Shown piece after piece: positions 1 to 12,600 of a DNA stretch of 64,000 nucleotides. The translations under genes and the position numbers were made by a program. Source of the stretch: Aphelocoma coerulescens. Lineage: Eukaryota > Chordata > Aves > Passeriformes > Corvidae. Positions within the stretch are counted from its first letter, which is position 1. Each line of letters begins with the position of its first letter. Under the pieces are notes generated by a model. That model saw only the letters and a list, made by a program, of their open reading frames with translations, did no database searches and was not told the DNA's origin. Where the stretch lies: contig NC_091023.1 in NCBI RefSeq assembly GCF_041296385.1, positions 3,410,924-3,474,923 on the forward strand, in the 5' to 3' direction.

Positions 1-1151
1 GAGCATAGATCAGCCTTGAGACTTGGCTTTTCTATGACTAAAACTAAATCCAGGTTTAAATTTCCTCTTTAGGCAAGGGGACACAAAATTTGAAAGACAA
101 AAACCTAGGAAAAAGCTTTTTTAAGCAAATCTAACAAACTCCTTCCCCACCAGAAATCTGCTGGGAGCACTTGTGTCATTTAATAACAGTGACAGGCTCC
201 ATGGGAAAAATGAATAATGCAGCCTGGTAGAATAAAGCAAGGATTTATGCACAGACACAGCTCCAAGCAGGTAACCAGTCCTACTTAAATGGAAATGAAT
301 GCACATTGGAGTCCTCCACTGGACTGTGACCATGAAAAGGATTGCACAAAGGATGGAAAAGTGTTACGTTATATATATTATAAACATGAGAAAAAATAAA
401 GTGTTATGTTAGATATATTATGAACAGTAGAACTGATCTTTTTTTGAACATTACAGAAGAATTCCCACTTTTTTTTTTTTTTTGCTTAAAGCTCAGCTGC
501 ATTAAAGCACCTGGAAACAAGGAAACCTATGAATTAAGGATCCAGGTGCTTCCTCTCCCACCTTTAGCATAAGCAATGTGTCTGCAACAGTACAAGTTGT
601 CTTCACAGAGACTGGACTCTACTGACTTGGTAATGAAACCAAAGGCTGAAGAGGCACCACAAAAGAAAACACTGCTCTAGCAATGTGGCCTAATTCTACA
701 GCCTCCTAAGGAATGACAACTTTAGTGCAATGATGTCAGGGCTTCTGTTCCTCAGGTGACCAAACTGGTGCCATTGCCAGGAAAGCAAAACAAAACAAAG
801 TGGGAATGACTGCTGGAAGCAGCTGTGCTCATTTCCAGTTCCTTCCATTCACCCAGCTATGTCTGCCCGAGCACGTAAGCACCGTGGAAGACTTTTATTT
901 ACAGTCCTTCCTTCAGCCCCAGGCTGGGGACTGGAGCTGGTCTAACCGTAGCTGGAAGAGGTGAAAACAGCAGGTGCTGAATCAGCACTTCTTGCAAGTC
1001 AGGAGCCCACTGGTAGGAGGCATTTCAGTGGTGAGGGAGTCTCCTGTTTCTGTGCAGTGCCTCATTTAAAACAGCTGGAACACAGCGGCACAGTCGAGAC
1101 ATCAAAGGCTGATTCCAGGAAGACGTATGGATCTTCTCTCCCTCTGTTCAG

Positions 1152-1620
1152 GTGAGACCTACCCCTGTCCAGCTGTGGGGCCCCCAACCTAAGGACGTGG
1201 AGCTGTTGGAACGAGTCCAAAGGAGGCCACAGAGAGATGCTCTGGCAACAGGCTGGGAGAGCTGGGAACGTTCAGCCTGGAGAACAGTAAGCTCCAGGGA
1301 GACTTCAGAGTCCATTCCAGTGCTTAAAGGGGCTCCAAGAGAGCCGAAGAGGGACACTGGACAAGGGACAGGGGCTGCACACTGCCAGAGGGCAGGGTTA
1401 GATGGGATATTGGGAAGAAATTTTTCCCTGAGAAGGTGGTGGGAACCTGGCACAGGGTGCCCAGAGAAGCTGTGGCTGCCCCATCCCTGGAAGTGTTCAG
1501 GTTGGACAGGGCTTGGAGCAACCTGGGCTAGTGGAAGGTGTCCCTGCCCATGGCAGGGAGTGGAATGGGATGGGTTTTAATGCCCCTTCCAACAATCCCT
1601 CCCAAACCTCCTATGATCTC
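1152..1620 (+). mobile_element. CR1 LINE fragment
   Basis: 3' part of a CR1 element in sense orientation, recognised by the segment GGGAAGAAATTTTTCCCTGA, then CCCATCCCTGGAAGTGTTCA and the AACCTGGGCTAGTGGAAGGT segment. 5'-truncated, as is usual for CR1. Confidence 0.9.
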
Positions 1621-2864
1621 CCCATGCTGACGCTCAGTACCAATGCAAGCAATGCCATTAATCACTACTCAGTTATTTTCACCAGAGCACCCAAGGAGGT
1701 CATTTTACTTTAAGAGAAGACAGTTCTGTGGTATCTCGATTCCCCCTCCACATAACACAAACTGCAAAGATGAGGGAACACACCAGACTTTTTAAACATT
1801 TTCATTGTGATTCCTCACAGGGAGAGGAAAAACCAGAAAAAGCACAGCCCGGCCACCCCTTTCTGCAGCCTTACTGGGTAGAACCAGCCCACCACAACCC
1901 CAGCTAAGAAGAAAGATTCAAGTGTCTACTTCAGTGATCTCAGCTTCAGGTTAAGAAGACTCCAAGTCCCAGGACTCTAAAGAGCTGAGCTGACCATCCA
2001 GTATGTTCCAATTATCCCATGGAAGAAACACCCATGTGCAAAGCCACTCTTTAACACAAGAGTCAGGCAATTTGTGCTTCTCCACACCCCACTCCTGGCA
2101 GTGTTGCACACAACACAGCTGCAAGCAGTGAACCTCAAGCCAAGGCCACAGCTGGAGCTGCAGGCACAAGGATTTGCTCAGGGAGACCAGTCCTGGCAAG
2201 AAGTTTGGGTAAATTAGTCCAGCTGGAACAAGGTGCTGACATGGCTACAACTGCTTCCAAGTGCCAAATGCTGCCCTGCTGTGAACATCAGAGCTCCAGA
2301 GGTGATGCCACACTGCCTTGGGCATGTCCACACAGTTCTGTGCTGTGACATGCAGGTGTGTTTTCCACAGGAGAACAGAAAGATGTGGATTAAATGGGCA
2401 AGAACCTGCACAAGCGGTGCTTCCAGAAGGGAATAACAGAGAAACTTCAAGAAACTGCAAAATTCCTTGTATATAGGATGAAATAAATTGATTCCCAGCT
2501 GAGATTATGACCTTTGTTTTCCAAGTGCAAGAATGTCAGCTGAAGAGGAAGCACTGGGCAGGAGCACAGCGTTTGCCTTTTCCTGCTCTTGAGAGTCAGA
2601 GACCTGACAGCCTGAACACAGATCGAGCCCATCAAACCCAGGTAGTAACAAACAACCTTTGCACTATCCATGTTGATTCAGCAGATGTCAGAAGCAATGA
2701 TTTTACACAGAATTCCAAGGCTGATTCCAGAAAGTAGCAGTCCAGGCTGCAAACAGATTTCAAGGTTTTTTCATCCAAGGCTCAAACCTGTTAGCTGTAC
2801 TTCTTGTCATGCAATTACTCCCACTGAATAATAACGTCACCATCATAAATTCACTAATGTTGGA

Positions 2865-2935
2865 AAAGATCTTTATGATCATGGAGTACAACTCAATCAG
2901 TATTGCAGAGCAAAGGCCAGCAAAGTTTTAATATT
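2865..2935 (-). mobile_element. Short CR1-like fragment
   Basis: Matches the antisense CR1 3' end pattern TTGGAAAAGATCTTTATGATCATGG. Short and degenerate. Confidence 0.4.
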
Positions 2936-3179
2936 AAACACCTGCAAATGTGTTTGCTTGGACAGAGCACTGTGTATTTCAGAGAGATCCCCTCAGAAAT
3001 GTTAAACAAACCTAAGATTTCCTGGGGCAAAAGCCATGCTGCCTAATAAAGCTGCAGCCATAAACAACTTTTCAGTCATTAAAATAACACCAAAATACCC
3101 AAATACAAGCCATAGAGCAAGACTGGGTTCCTGGTGTGTTGGGAACCAACACCCCCAGGCACATGGTGGGATTCTTGGG

Positions 3180-3250
3180 GTGTCCTGCACTGAACACCGT
3201 GATCCTGATGGGTCCCTCCAAACTCAGCAATATTGTATGATTCTGTGTCT
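3180..3250 (+). mobile_element. Short CR1-like 3' end
   Basis: GATCCTGATGGGTCCCTCCAA and the TGTATGATTCTGTG tail resemble a sense CR1 3' terminus. Confidence 0.45.
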
Positions 3251-3527
3251 GGAAAGAGCCTGTATTAATTCACTAAGTCTCACATCCTGTATGGAAGATT
3301 TAAAGGCATGGAATTTGCTGGAATCCTTGTTGGACTGTTTATGAGTAAAAGGTTTATGAGGAATAATGGGATAAAGAGAAAAGGACCCTAAGACATCCTG
3401 GGTGCTCAGGGTTGGAAAGGGAGAGAACCACCCTCAAGGAAGGATGCTGGCTCTCCTGCTGCAAAAGCTGCTTTTTAAGTTGCACAAGCAACCCACTCCC
3501 CTGTGCATGCTGCTGCATCAGACTCAC

Positions 3528-3646
3528 TGTTGGGATGGAACATCTCACATGTGAACCTCATCTTCGGAGGACTCAACGGGTAGTCGAGCGGGAAACTCAG
3601 GATAGCAGGGAAAACCCCATACTCGAAACAGGTGTCTTCAGGACCC
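3528..3646 (-). CDS. UBE2G2: UBE2G2 coding exon 4
   Basis: A 119-base exon from a TTTCTAG acceptor to a GTGAGT donor. It encodes [13 protein letters not shown] through the conserved PLSPPKMRF stretch to CEMFHPN. The HPN asparagine belongs to the E2 active site; the active cysteine is eight residues further on, in the next exon, which is outside the window. Confidence 0.95.
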
Positions 3647-6600
3647 CTAGAAACAGATAAAATGTTATTCACCAAAGTTTTAAACAGCTCTTTCACCCAA
3701 GTTCTTGTCTAATGAGATGTGTGAGGCATGGGTTATAGCATCTTCTCCAGGAAACAAAGAGTTAAGGTGCTCTTACCCCACACCTCATAAACTTAAATCC
3801 AAATATGAGGCTTGGGAGGCAAGGGGGAAATCAAAGCTTGCACACTAAATTACTAGGAAGGTCACAACACTGTTTAATTAGTAGGGTGTGTCTGGATATA
3901 ATTGGAGTATCTGGCTCCAAGGCATGTTCCAGGATTTGAGTGTCTGCACGTCAAGCGAAAGCAGAGGCAGGTGTGGGACTCCTGTGCCTTTGAAGATACT
4001 GTTATGCTCTACAAGACAGAGATGTCAAATGCTGGAGCTCAAAATTAATTTATAAACCCCACAGAGATCCCAACTGCCAGCATCTAGCACAACCACACAA
4101 ACACTTATCACTGCCTGATGCAGAAAACACAGTGAAGGTTTGTAAAAATAAAAACACAGCTCAGAGTCCATAATTGTCAGAGGAGAGGCAGGACAACAAT
4201 GTGTCTTTGCAGACTTCAGGTATTGAGTCTGCCCTCGCTCAAGTGCAGGTGGAGAACAAATGGCTTCATCAGGGTTCTTGTAGGAACATTTCCTTATTGT
4301 GTTCAGAATCTAGTTCAAAGTGCAATCGAGTTGAGAACATAAAGACAATTATTTTACCCTGCCTACATAAAACACTTGTGGAAAGTGAGCAAAAAACAAG
4401 TTTATTAGCCATGATTTATTCTAACTTGATGAACCATCTGGAAGTTGTAACACAAACATGATTTCCCTTGATTGGAAAGATGACGAAAAAAGCTTCAGCA
4501 CTGAAAACTGTAGCCAAGGAAACCTCATGTATTTAGTAAAAAGCCCTTCAAACAAAGGTTCCACTGTCTGGGAAATAAGGGTTAGGAATATATTCATGCC
4601 TCCTCCTCCCAGTCCCCACTCTCTATGCCAGAAAGAACATTAAAGTTGGAGAGCAGCAAATCCTAAAGCCCTAGAAGACTTACTCTCTCAAACGTTGGGA
4701 ATCAAAAGACTTGGCTGGCAGATAAACACAAGAACTATGTGATTTAAACATGAATATTGACACTGGCAGGTAAGCTAAGAGAAATGCATCAACATTCTGC
4801 AAGAATGAAAGCTAAACCATCTCAACCACTTTGTTCCCTTTCTGTCCTTTTCCCTAAATTTAGTCAGGATTCAATTCACATCTGAGAGTAAACTGACTGC
4901 ATTTTTTCATGACCGTTTTAATTCCAGCTGCATTTTAAAGGCTTATTGTTGAACTTCTGAGAGTATGTACATACAGGCATTGAAAAGCTGGTGGGTGTCT
5001 ATGTTCTGTTTTGAGAGCAAACCCACAGCCTTAAGGGCTCTTCTGTCAAATACACTCAACCCAACATACTCCATTTTAGGCCCTGCATTATGTGAGCAAA
5101 ATGCTTTTGTTTTAGCCACTCAGTGCTGCCAGGATCAACTTCAAAGAAATTATTAAAGTTAATCCAAGACAGCATTTGCAACTACAAAACACTCAGCATT
5201 TGAACTTGACAGCATCACTTTTAGCTCACAAAGGACATTGGCAGGGCCAGGGAGGTAAGAGCATGGCAGCTTCTGCAATCACCCCCCTGCTCTGCAGCAA
5301 TTCCAAAGCTGACAGAAGATGGAGCATGAAAATGAGAAGCTCTGACCTCCAGGAGCTGCCTGTTGCTCATGCAAGGGGCAGAGAAGTGCAGTGGGTATCT
5401 ACCAAATAGGAGAGAGAAGTACCTTGAGGAGGACAGCTAATGGGAATTGTTTAGTTTGGAGAAAAGGCTCCTCAGGGGGACCCTTCTCCTACATGGAGGG
5501 TGCAGCCAGGTGGGGGTTGGGCTCTGCTCTCAGAGAACGAGAGACAGGTCAAGGGGAAACAGCCTCAAGTTGCAACAGGGGAAGTTTAGGTTGGATATTG
5601 GGAAAAATTTCTTCCCTGAAAGGGTTGTTCAGCCTTGGCACAGGCTGCCCAGGGCAGTGGTGGAGTCACCATCCTGAAAGCATTTAAAAAACATGTGAAT
5701 GTGGCACCTGGGGACATGGTTTAGTGGTGGATTTGGCAGTGCTTGACAAATGGTTGGACTTAATGGTCTCAGAGGTCTTTTGCAACCTTAATGATTCTGT
5801 GATTCTAATTCTATAATCACAGGTCCACATACATCTGCAAATGGCTTTTTTGTAAAAAGATGCTGGAAAAACACCAAACCTCACAACCAAGATGCCCAAA
5901 AGGGGAATGGGAACAAAAGTCATAAGCCTAATTATAGATCTAATTACCTTTCTAAACAGCTTTGTGATATGTTGACTTCAATTTCTACTGTTTAGTTTTC
6001 TTTGGGCTAATAAAGTACTTAACCATCACATGCTTTTGTGTCTTTTGGGGATAAACTTTAATAGCAACACTTGTACATGCCAACCAAAGAGGGCAAAACT
6101 TGGCCTTGAAATGTTAAATCCATGAACACAACACAGCCTGAAGCACCTCATGCAGCGCTAGGGAATTGAGCAACATAAGGCAAACTCTCCTGAAATGATG
6201 TTGCAAAGATCTGGCTTTCAAGAATACTCCCCACCTCCAGCCTTCAGAAATCTGGGTTTTCACGTGGTTTTTTCAGTTCTGTGCCCATTACACTCACTTT
6301 GGGAGTGTAAGATCTGGTCTCCCCTTTAGAGATGTCACTACAGCCATAACATTTGTATGATTCACATTCCTCCAGCACTGCTGCTGCAGGCAAGAAGACT
6401 GGAGAAACAAATTGTTATTTCCATTATTTAAAAATGCATTATTTTATCTCCAAGCCAAGCTCTTACATCAATCTGTGTAACATTACCCAGCCTACCTTTG
6501 AACTGATAAATGAGAGATGTCTTTTCTCTCTTAAGTCTCTTTTTTTTTAAAAGTTATGTGCCATTATATGTGCTCTAGCTTTATATAAATTGGGTGAAGG

Positions 6601-9600
6601 AAAAGTATTCTGGTCTTTTCACAATTATGTTACTTACCTTTTGCACTTCATCTATCTAAAATTTTGAAGGCAGCTTCACTCTCATTTTCTCATCTGCACA
6701 CCTCATTCCCTGAATCTCACACAGCACATTTGAGATTACAAAACACTGGAGAAGATCACCACAGACAAATACAAACAAGTCATGTAACTTGCTTTTCAAA
6801 GGTACTGCAAACACTGCTACTAACAGGGTTTCTAAAGGGATGAAAGTAACCAAATGTGTTTAGGGCAAACATGTTTCCATTGTATCCCAGCTTCCAAATT
6901 GAGCAGATCTTAAAATATAACTTTATTATGACACACACACACAATACAGAAACCAAAATTAAAGCACCTCCGCCTCTCATTTTACGCTGACAAAGACCTG
7001 AAGCTCAACACTCAGCACTTTAAAGAGCTTTCAAGTCTGCAAGCAGCTCCTCTGTTCTTTAAGGATGTGATAGGAAACATCAGGAAAGGTATTTTCTAGG
7101 CAATTCAGAAGTAGTTCTGAGTGTCCCTCAGGAAACCTCTACTCAGCCACACCACCTCTGCTGTGAGGAAGTACCAATAAGCAGGAATTTCCTTCCGTAT
7201 TCCAATAAGTGCATTAAACCCTCTGGGATTTTCACGCTCCCAGCAATCACAGCTGTCTGACCCAAAATCTGGCCCATCACGAAGCACAAGTGCTGACTAT
7301 GCCTCTCACAGAAAGCATAAGACCCTGCAGCCAAAATCTCTGGTGTCAGGCAACAAAACAACCTATTTCCATGCTAAGTGTTTATTTTCAGGGGACTGAG
7401 CTACCAGGAAGCACAACCTGTTATCCCAGGAGAAATCACTGCACATAAGCAGAGGCATTTGCCAACTCTTGCCATCACTGAGCAAACAAGCAGTGGTAAT
7501 CTAAACCTCTACTTACCAAGGTCTAAAATAACTCAGAGGCTCTTGCTTGCCATGCAGCAGGATCACCCACACAGCCGGCTTGTGTGGAATAGGGAATTCG
7601 CTACAGCTCGCCATGCTTTTGTATTGGTTGCATGCCTGAGCCCAAGAGACAGAAATCTTGTTTTTCATCCCTAGACAACACATTCCAAGCAAACCAAGCT
7701 AGGAAAACTCTGCCACCCACGCCAGCTGAGAATCTCCTCAGTCAGCACTGGTGGTTGCAGGGAAAACCTGCCCAGATCACAGCGGGCACGGAGCGAGTGG
7801 GGCCACAGCCACTGCCTGCTGCCCCCAGAGTCCCCCGGGACAACCCAGCCCTGGCTGAAGGAAAGGAAATCACTGGTTCTTACCAAAGGAATCCTGAAAT
7901 GCAGAACCAGGATCTACCCTAACAACAGACCACCAGCTTCAAGATGGACTTGGTGGTCTGGAGCTTCTTCACTTTTTAATTGTGCGGTATTTGCATAAAT
8001 TGTCAGATGTGAGCAACAAATGTCTTTTTTCCTCTTCCCTACCATTTTAGAACTTTATTTTATAAAAAATCACCAGTTATTCCATGTGCTCAAAGTTCCC
8101 AAAGAAGGTACAGCATGAATAAGAGCATAAGCAAGAGAGAAGACAACCTTTAAGATGGCTGGGCAAAAAGATTTTGTCTTTTCATGGTAAATTTTGCTAC
8201 CAACAACCACACCCATCACTTGGGGAGTGGAAGAGAGAGAACACAGCTTTGTAAAGGAGTCTTCATCACCCCCAAAACACAGCAGGTCACAATCAGAGCT
8301 ATTCACCAACAGAAGAGTGCATCTCTTTCCACACAAAACCACTGCATCCAACTCTTGACAACACCAACCAATTCACGAAGTGTAAGGAACTTCAAAAGAA
8401 TTTTTGCTTAAATTTTAATACTTTTTCTGATCAAAACTTTTCAATTTTTCCTGAAAAAATTTGAATAGTAAGTAAACTAATTTTAGACATTGATTTTTTT
8501 CTCCTGTCACTAATAATCTGTGTATTTTGCTCCACTTAAAAGCTGTCCTGCATTTGCAGTTAGGCAGCATTCCAACAGGTCTGTGTGATCTACAAGCAAC
8601 TGTTTGTTTCCTACAGTGTTTCTAAATGTAATGTATATCCAAGGGAACCCAAATGAGGATTCCTGGCAGATTTGCAAGCTTATTATTACGACACCTGTAC
8701 AAAAAGTTACCCTAACAAGTTGTACACATCACCAGTGCTGCTTCTGTCACGCTGTTGAAAGTCCAAATGTAACTCCCTGTTTGGATCAGAGGAGTTTCCA
8801 GCCCAAGGCAGGCCAATGCTGATGTCATGCAGAACTGATAGTACCTTCTTACATTCTTGCTCTCCTAGAAGCTCATCACAGCAACTACTGATTTAAGACA
8901 CCAAACAGTATTAACTCACATGATCAGGGCTTCCCATTCGAAGAAGTTCTCTTCATTCATGGGACCTGTGAAATAAACCAGAACAATGCTCAGTGCTACC
9001 TGAACACAAGGTTACAGCTCCAGAGTGCACAAACCCTGCTCAGCTCCTCACCTGCCACAATCCCTTCTGGTGGGTTCAGGGTCAGCTCTGCAAAGACAGA
9101 AACACAAGGAAGATTGAGGTGACCTGCAAGCCCAAACATTTCAGGGGGTGTTTGAGTGGCCACAGCTTAGCACAGGGGCCCCACCACCATTGCTTCATGC
9201 AGGACAGTGTTCTAGACAAAATTATTTGGCACTTTGGGGTTTTGCAGGCTCCTAGAACCAGCCTTGGAGTCACAGAATTGTTTAGGTTGGAAAAGACCTC
9301 TAGGATCATCGAGTCCCCCATCTTCACAGAGGCAATAATTTTAAACCTGAGAAGGAAGACAAAAACTCTTCTCACAAAGCCTGGGAAACACTCTTCTCTT
9401 GCACCTCTTTGCTATCTGCTGGATACTATAACAGCCTGAAGTTTGTACTCCTGTAACTTCTCTGCACCCATTCAGGCTTGATGCACCTCAGTGCAAAACC
9501 CAGAACACAAAAACAGTTGAAGCAGACACAAGAGATTTGACAAGCAGCTCTGTTCCCCAAATTCTATCCCACTCCTGCGTGGCCTGGAAAATGTGAGTAA

Positions 9601-12600
9601 AAAAAAAAAAAAAAAAAAAAAAGCAGCAATAAAATAGCCATGGCTGCACACAGCACCTCTGGATCCATCAATCCTCACTTTCTCTAGGAAACTGATACAA
9701 TTCCAAATTTGTGAAATAACCTTCAGCATCAGCCCCTTATTTCAAGCTGGTGAAGGCCAGTACACCACGTGCTGATAAAATAACCACCAGATTTTCTCCT
9801 ATCTAGGGGACTGATCATCAGTTTCTGATGTTCTGCAGGGAGGCAGCAGCAGCTGAGGCACAGTTCAGCTGCTAACATGCAACCAGTGAGCCAGCAGTCC
9901 CAGGGGCTCAACACCAGCCCCAAGGCTCCGAGCGAGCCATGGGGCAGCCACTGGAACTGGTGGCAGGAGGTGACACTCTCAGCTGCTTCTCCAGCACTGG
10001 GTTCCTAACCAGTGGCCTCTGGAACACCAGTGGCCAGTAACACACACATAACACAGCCATAAGAACCACCACATGCATCCCCACGCAGGAAAACAAGCAG
10101 GAACACGGACCCAGGGAATATGTGAAGTCACAAACCAATAAATGAGACACTTGACCTAGTTTCTGTTTAGGCTGCAGGTGAAAATTGTGGGTAGTGCTGT
10201 GAAGAACAGATTTTTGTCTTAAAACAGCTCCTTTACTGGAAAGATGATGCTGAGATGCATTGCCAGGAGAGATCATGAAACTCTTCTGTTTGCTCAGGGT
10301 GCCCTTAACCTTGGCCCTTAACCAGCCCTCTCTGAAGTTCCAAATCCCAGCAGCAGATTGAAACTCAGCCTTATGGTTTTCCTGGCATTCCATGGCAGGT
10401 TTTTCCACGTTCACAGGGGGTCTCCAATAGCTTTTCTCGTTGATGTTTTTAGACAGAAAGAGGGAGATGACAAACACAGGAGCTCCTGGAATCATTTTGC
10501 TCCATCTTGTGGCTCTCTCTAAGAAGAGGATCCCTCTGATGTTTCCTATGATTTCCCTGGAAAAGCTGGCAGCAGTCCATGTGTATCCCCTGCAGTGGGC
10601 AGCTACATGGAAGTGTGTCATACAGCACTCTGCTCCAAGGAGAACAGGGACAACGGGAAGAAACAGCCAAAGCCCAGAAGGCAAAGGGTCTTCTTGAGGA
10701 CAGAAGGTCAATTCTCCACTTCCCTGCACAGCTTTCCCCTCAGAGAAAGAGGTTTCCACCCTTAAGGATCAGGTAAAGTGGAAACAGGGCATTCAGGGAC
10801 ACAGGAGCTTTGATTTTGAGTGGCTGCTGGTCACTGAGAAAGGAAAAACCCCTTTTCCACGGGGATGGTAACATCCTGCCCTGTGATTTCTTTAGAGCTG
10901 CTCAAAAGGAAACTGTGAGCCCAGTTTTTGGAGAGGCACAACATGAACTGCTGGGAGCTGACACAACATCAGCTGCTACAGCTCACCAGAGCCTCCAAAA
11001 CAGGGTCACTTTAATGGAATGTTAGACGGGGTGTGGCCACTTATTTATAAGTGAGCAGCAGAAAGCAGTGAAAGGCTAAAACCAATGCTCTGATCACATG
11101 CAGAGCGACTCTGACAGACCAGCTAGGCCAAACAGTCCCACTCGGTGAAGAAATTTTCCTTAAAAGCCAATCTAAACCTCCCCATGTGCAACTTTTTATT
11201 TGCTCCCTGGGAGCAGAGCCAGACCTCCACCTGGCTCCACTCCCCTGTCAGGGAGTTGCAGAGCACCCCCAGTTCCCTCAGCTGCTCCTGGTGCTCCAGC
11301 CCCTTCCCAACTCCATTACCCTTCTTTGGATAGCAAGGAGCTGAGCCCTCTGCCCATGCTGAGCAGAGAGAGTATCCAGATAGATCCTGTTGGAAACAGC
11401 TTACCAGAGGTTAACAGTCCATGGAACCTCGTGCAGCTTTACATAACCAGGGCAAAAAACTACCCCATGTCTGGTCCCTAAAGACCCCCAAGAAGACATC
11501 AAGGTGAAACAGCTCTGCATCAGTTTGTGTATTTCTGGCTAACATAGCATCTTGAGCCACACATTCATGTTAGAGTTATTCCCTGTGAATCCAGTGCTGG
11601 AATAAAGTCATGCCTGCTTCTGAATACTACACTGGTGTTAAGGAGTTTTATTCTGGATTTTCGGGGACATTCCTACAGAGCAAATGCATGAGCAACAACA
11701 TCTTATTAAGGGGTTCCAAAAGGCAGAAGGACAAGCAGTTAATTTGGAAAAAAGAATAAACCAGCAAACTAGGAGAGGAATCAAGTTTGAAAGAAGTAAA
11801 GGGGAAGGTCAGTTAAAGTCTCTTTTAACTCTTGCTTGTAAGCCTAAACCAGAGCTGACACTAGACAAGTGTGATGCTTCTATTATGAACTGAGGGCAGA
11901 TTTGCTGCACACACTTGATCAATGCCTTCCATTCCATTTCACTGCTCTCTGTGGAGTCATTATCAGCCAATTACACCTTGGAGATGGTTCTCAGGAGAGC
12001 TGAAAACATACCTTCTTGATAAAGCACTGAAGAGACTGAAAAGATCATCCTCAAAAGAGAAGTTCAACAGTATGTTTCCTAAAAACTGCGGCCATTTAGC
12101 AAACTTCCAAAGGGATTAAAAGCCCAGGACTCAGGAAATATGGGCACATGCTCCCTGCAGTATCTGACAGCATCTGGACTGAGATGCCTGAAAACAATCC
12201 GTTTTCTTCTGACTCCACACAACTCTCCCCAGGCAGAAAGGATAGGAAGTACCCACTGAAGCACTGCCAGGTTCAGAAGGTTTATTATTTCTGTGGCTTC
12301 CCAAATCTCACAATTAACATAAATCTCTTATTTTCAACCCGACAGCACTTCCAAAGAAACCCACTGGCATTACAATCCACTGCTCTGCTCTGTTGCCTGT
12401 TTGTACCACGAAGGAAATACAGTGCATACAATCAGGCACTACAATTCTCAGGTCTCTAGAGATTCAGTTCTTTCAGGGTAACCCATTTTAGAATCAAAAT
12501 TTCAGCCAGCATAAGACATCTTTAAGATCTTACATCAAGAAACAGTAAACACAGGAAAAGAAGGTTTCCATCTCTTAATTCTCACAAATATAAGCCCCTG

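Larger units (their letters stand above)
1..3527 (-). other. UBE2G2: UBE2G2 intron 4 (partial), no coding exon found
   Basis: I looked on the minus strand for the next exon (IYPDGRVCISILH and following) and did not find it. The stretch holds CR1 fragments, a T-run near 471-483 and otherwise unremarkable AT-moderate intron sequence. Confidence 0.7.

Noticed and set aside
9908..10759. 283-codon minus-strand frame within UBE2G2 intron 1
   Set aside because: It starts with GTG rather than ATG, has no recognisable domain or conserved motif, and lies inside an intron of a gene on the same strand. A homology search giving hits in other birds would revive it.
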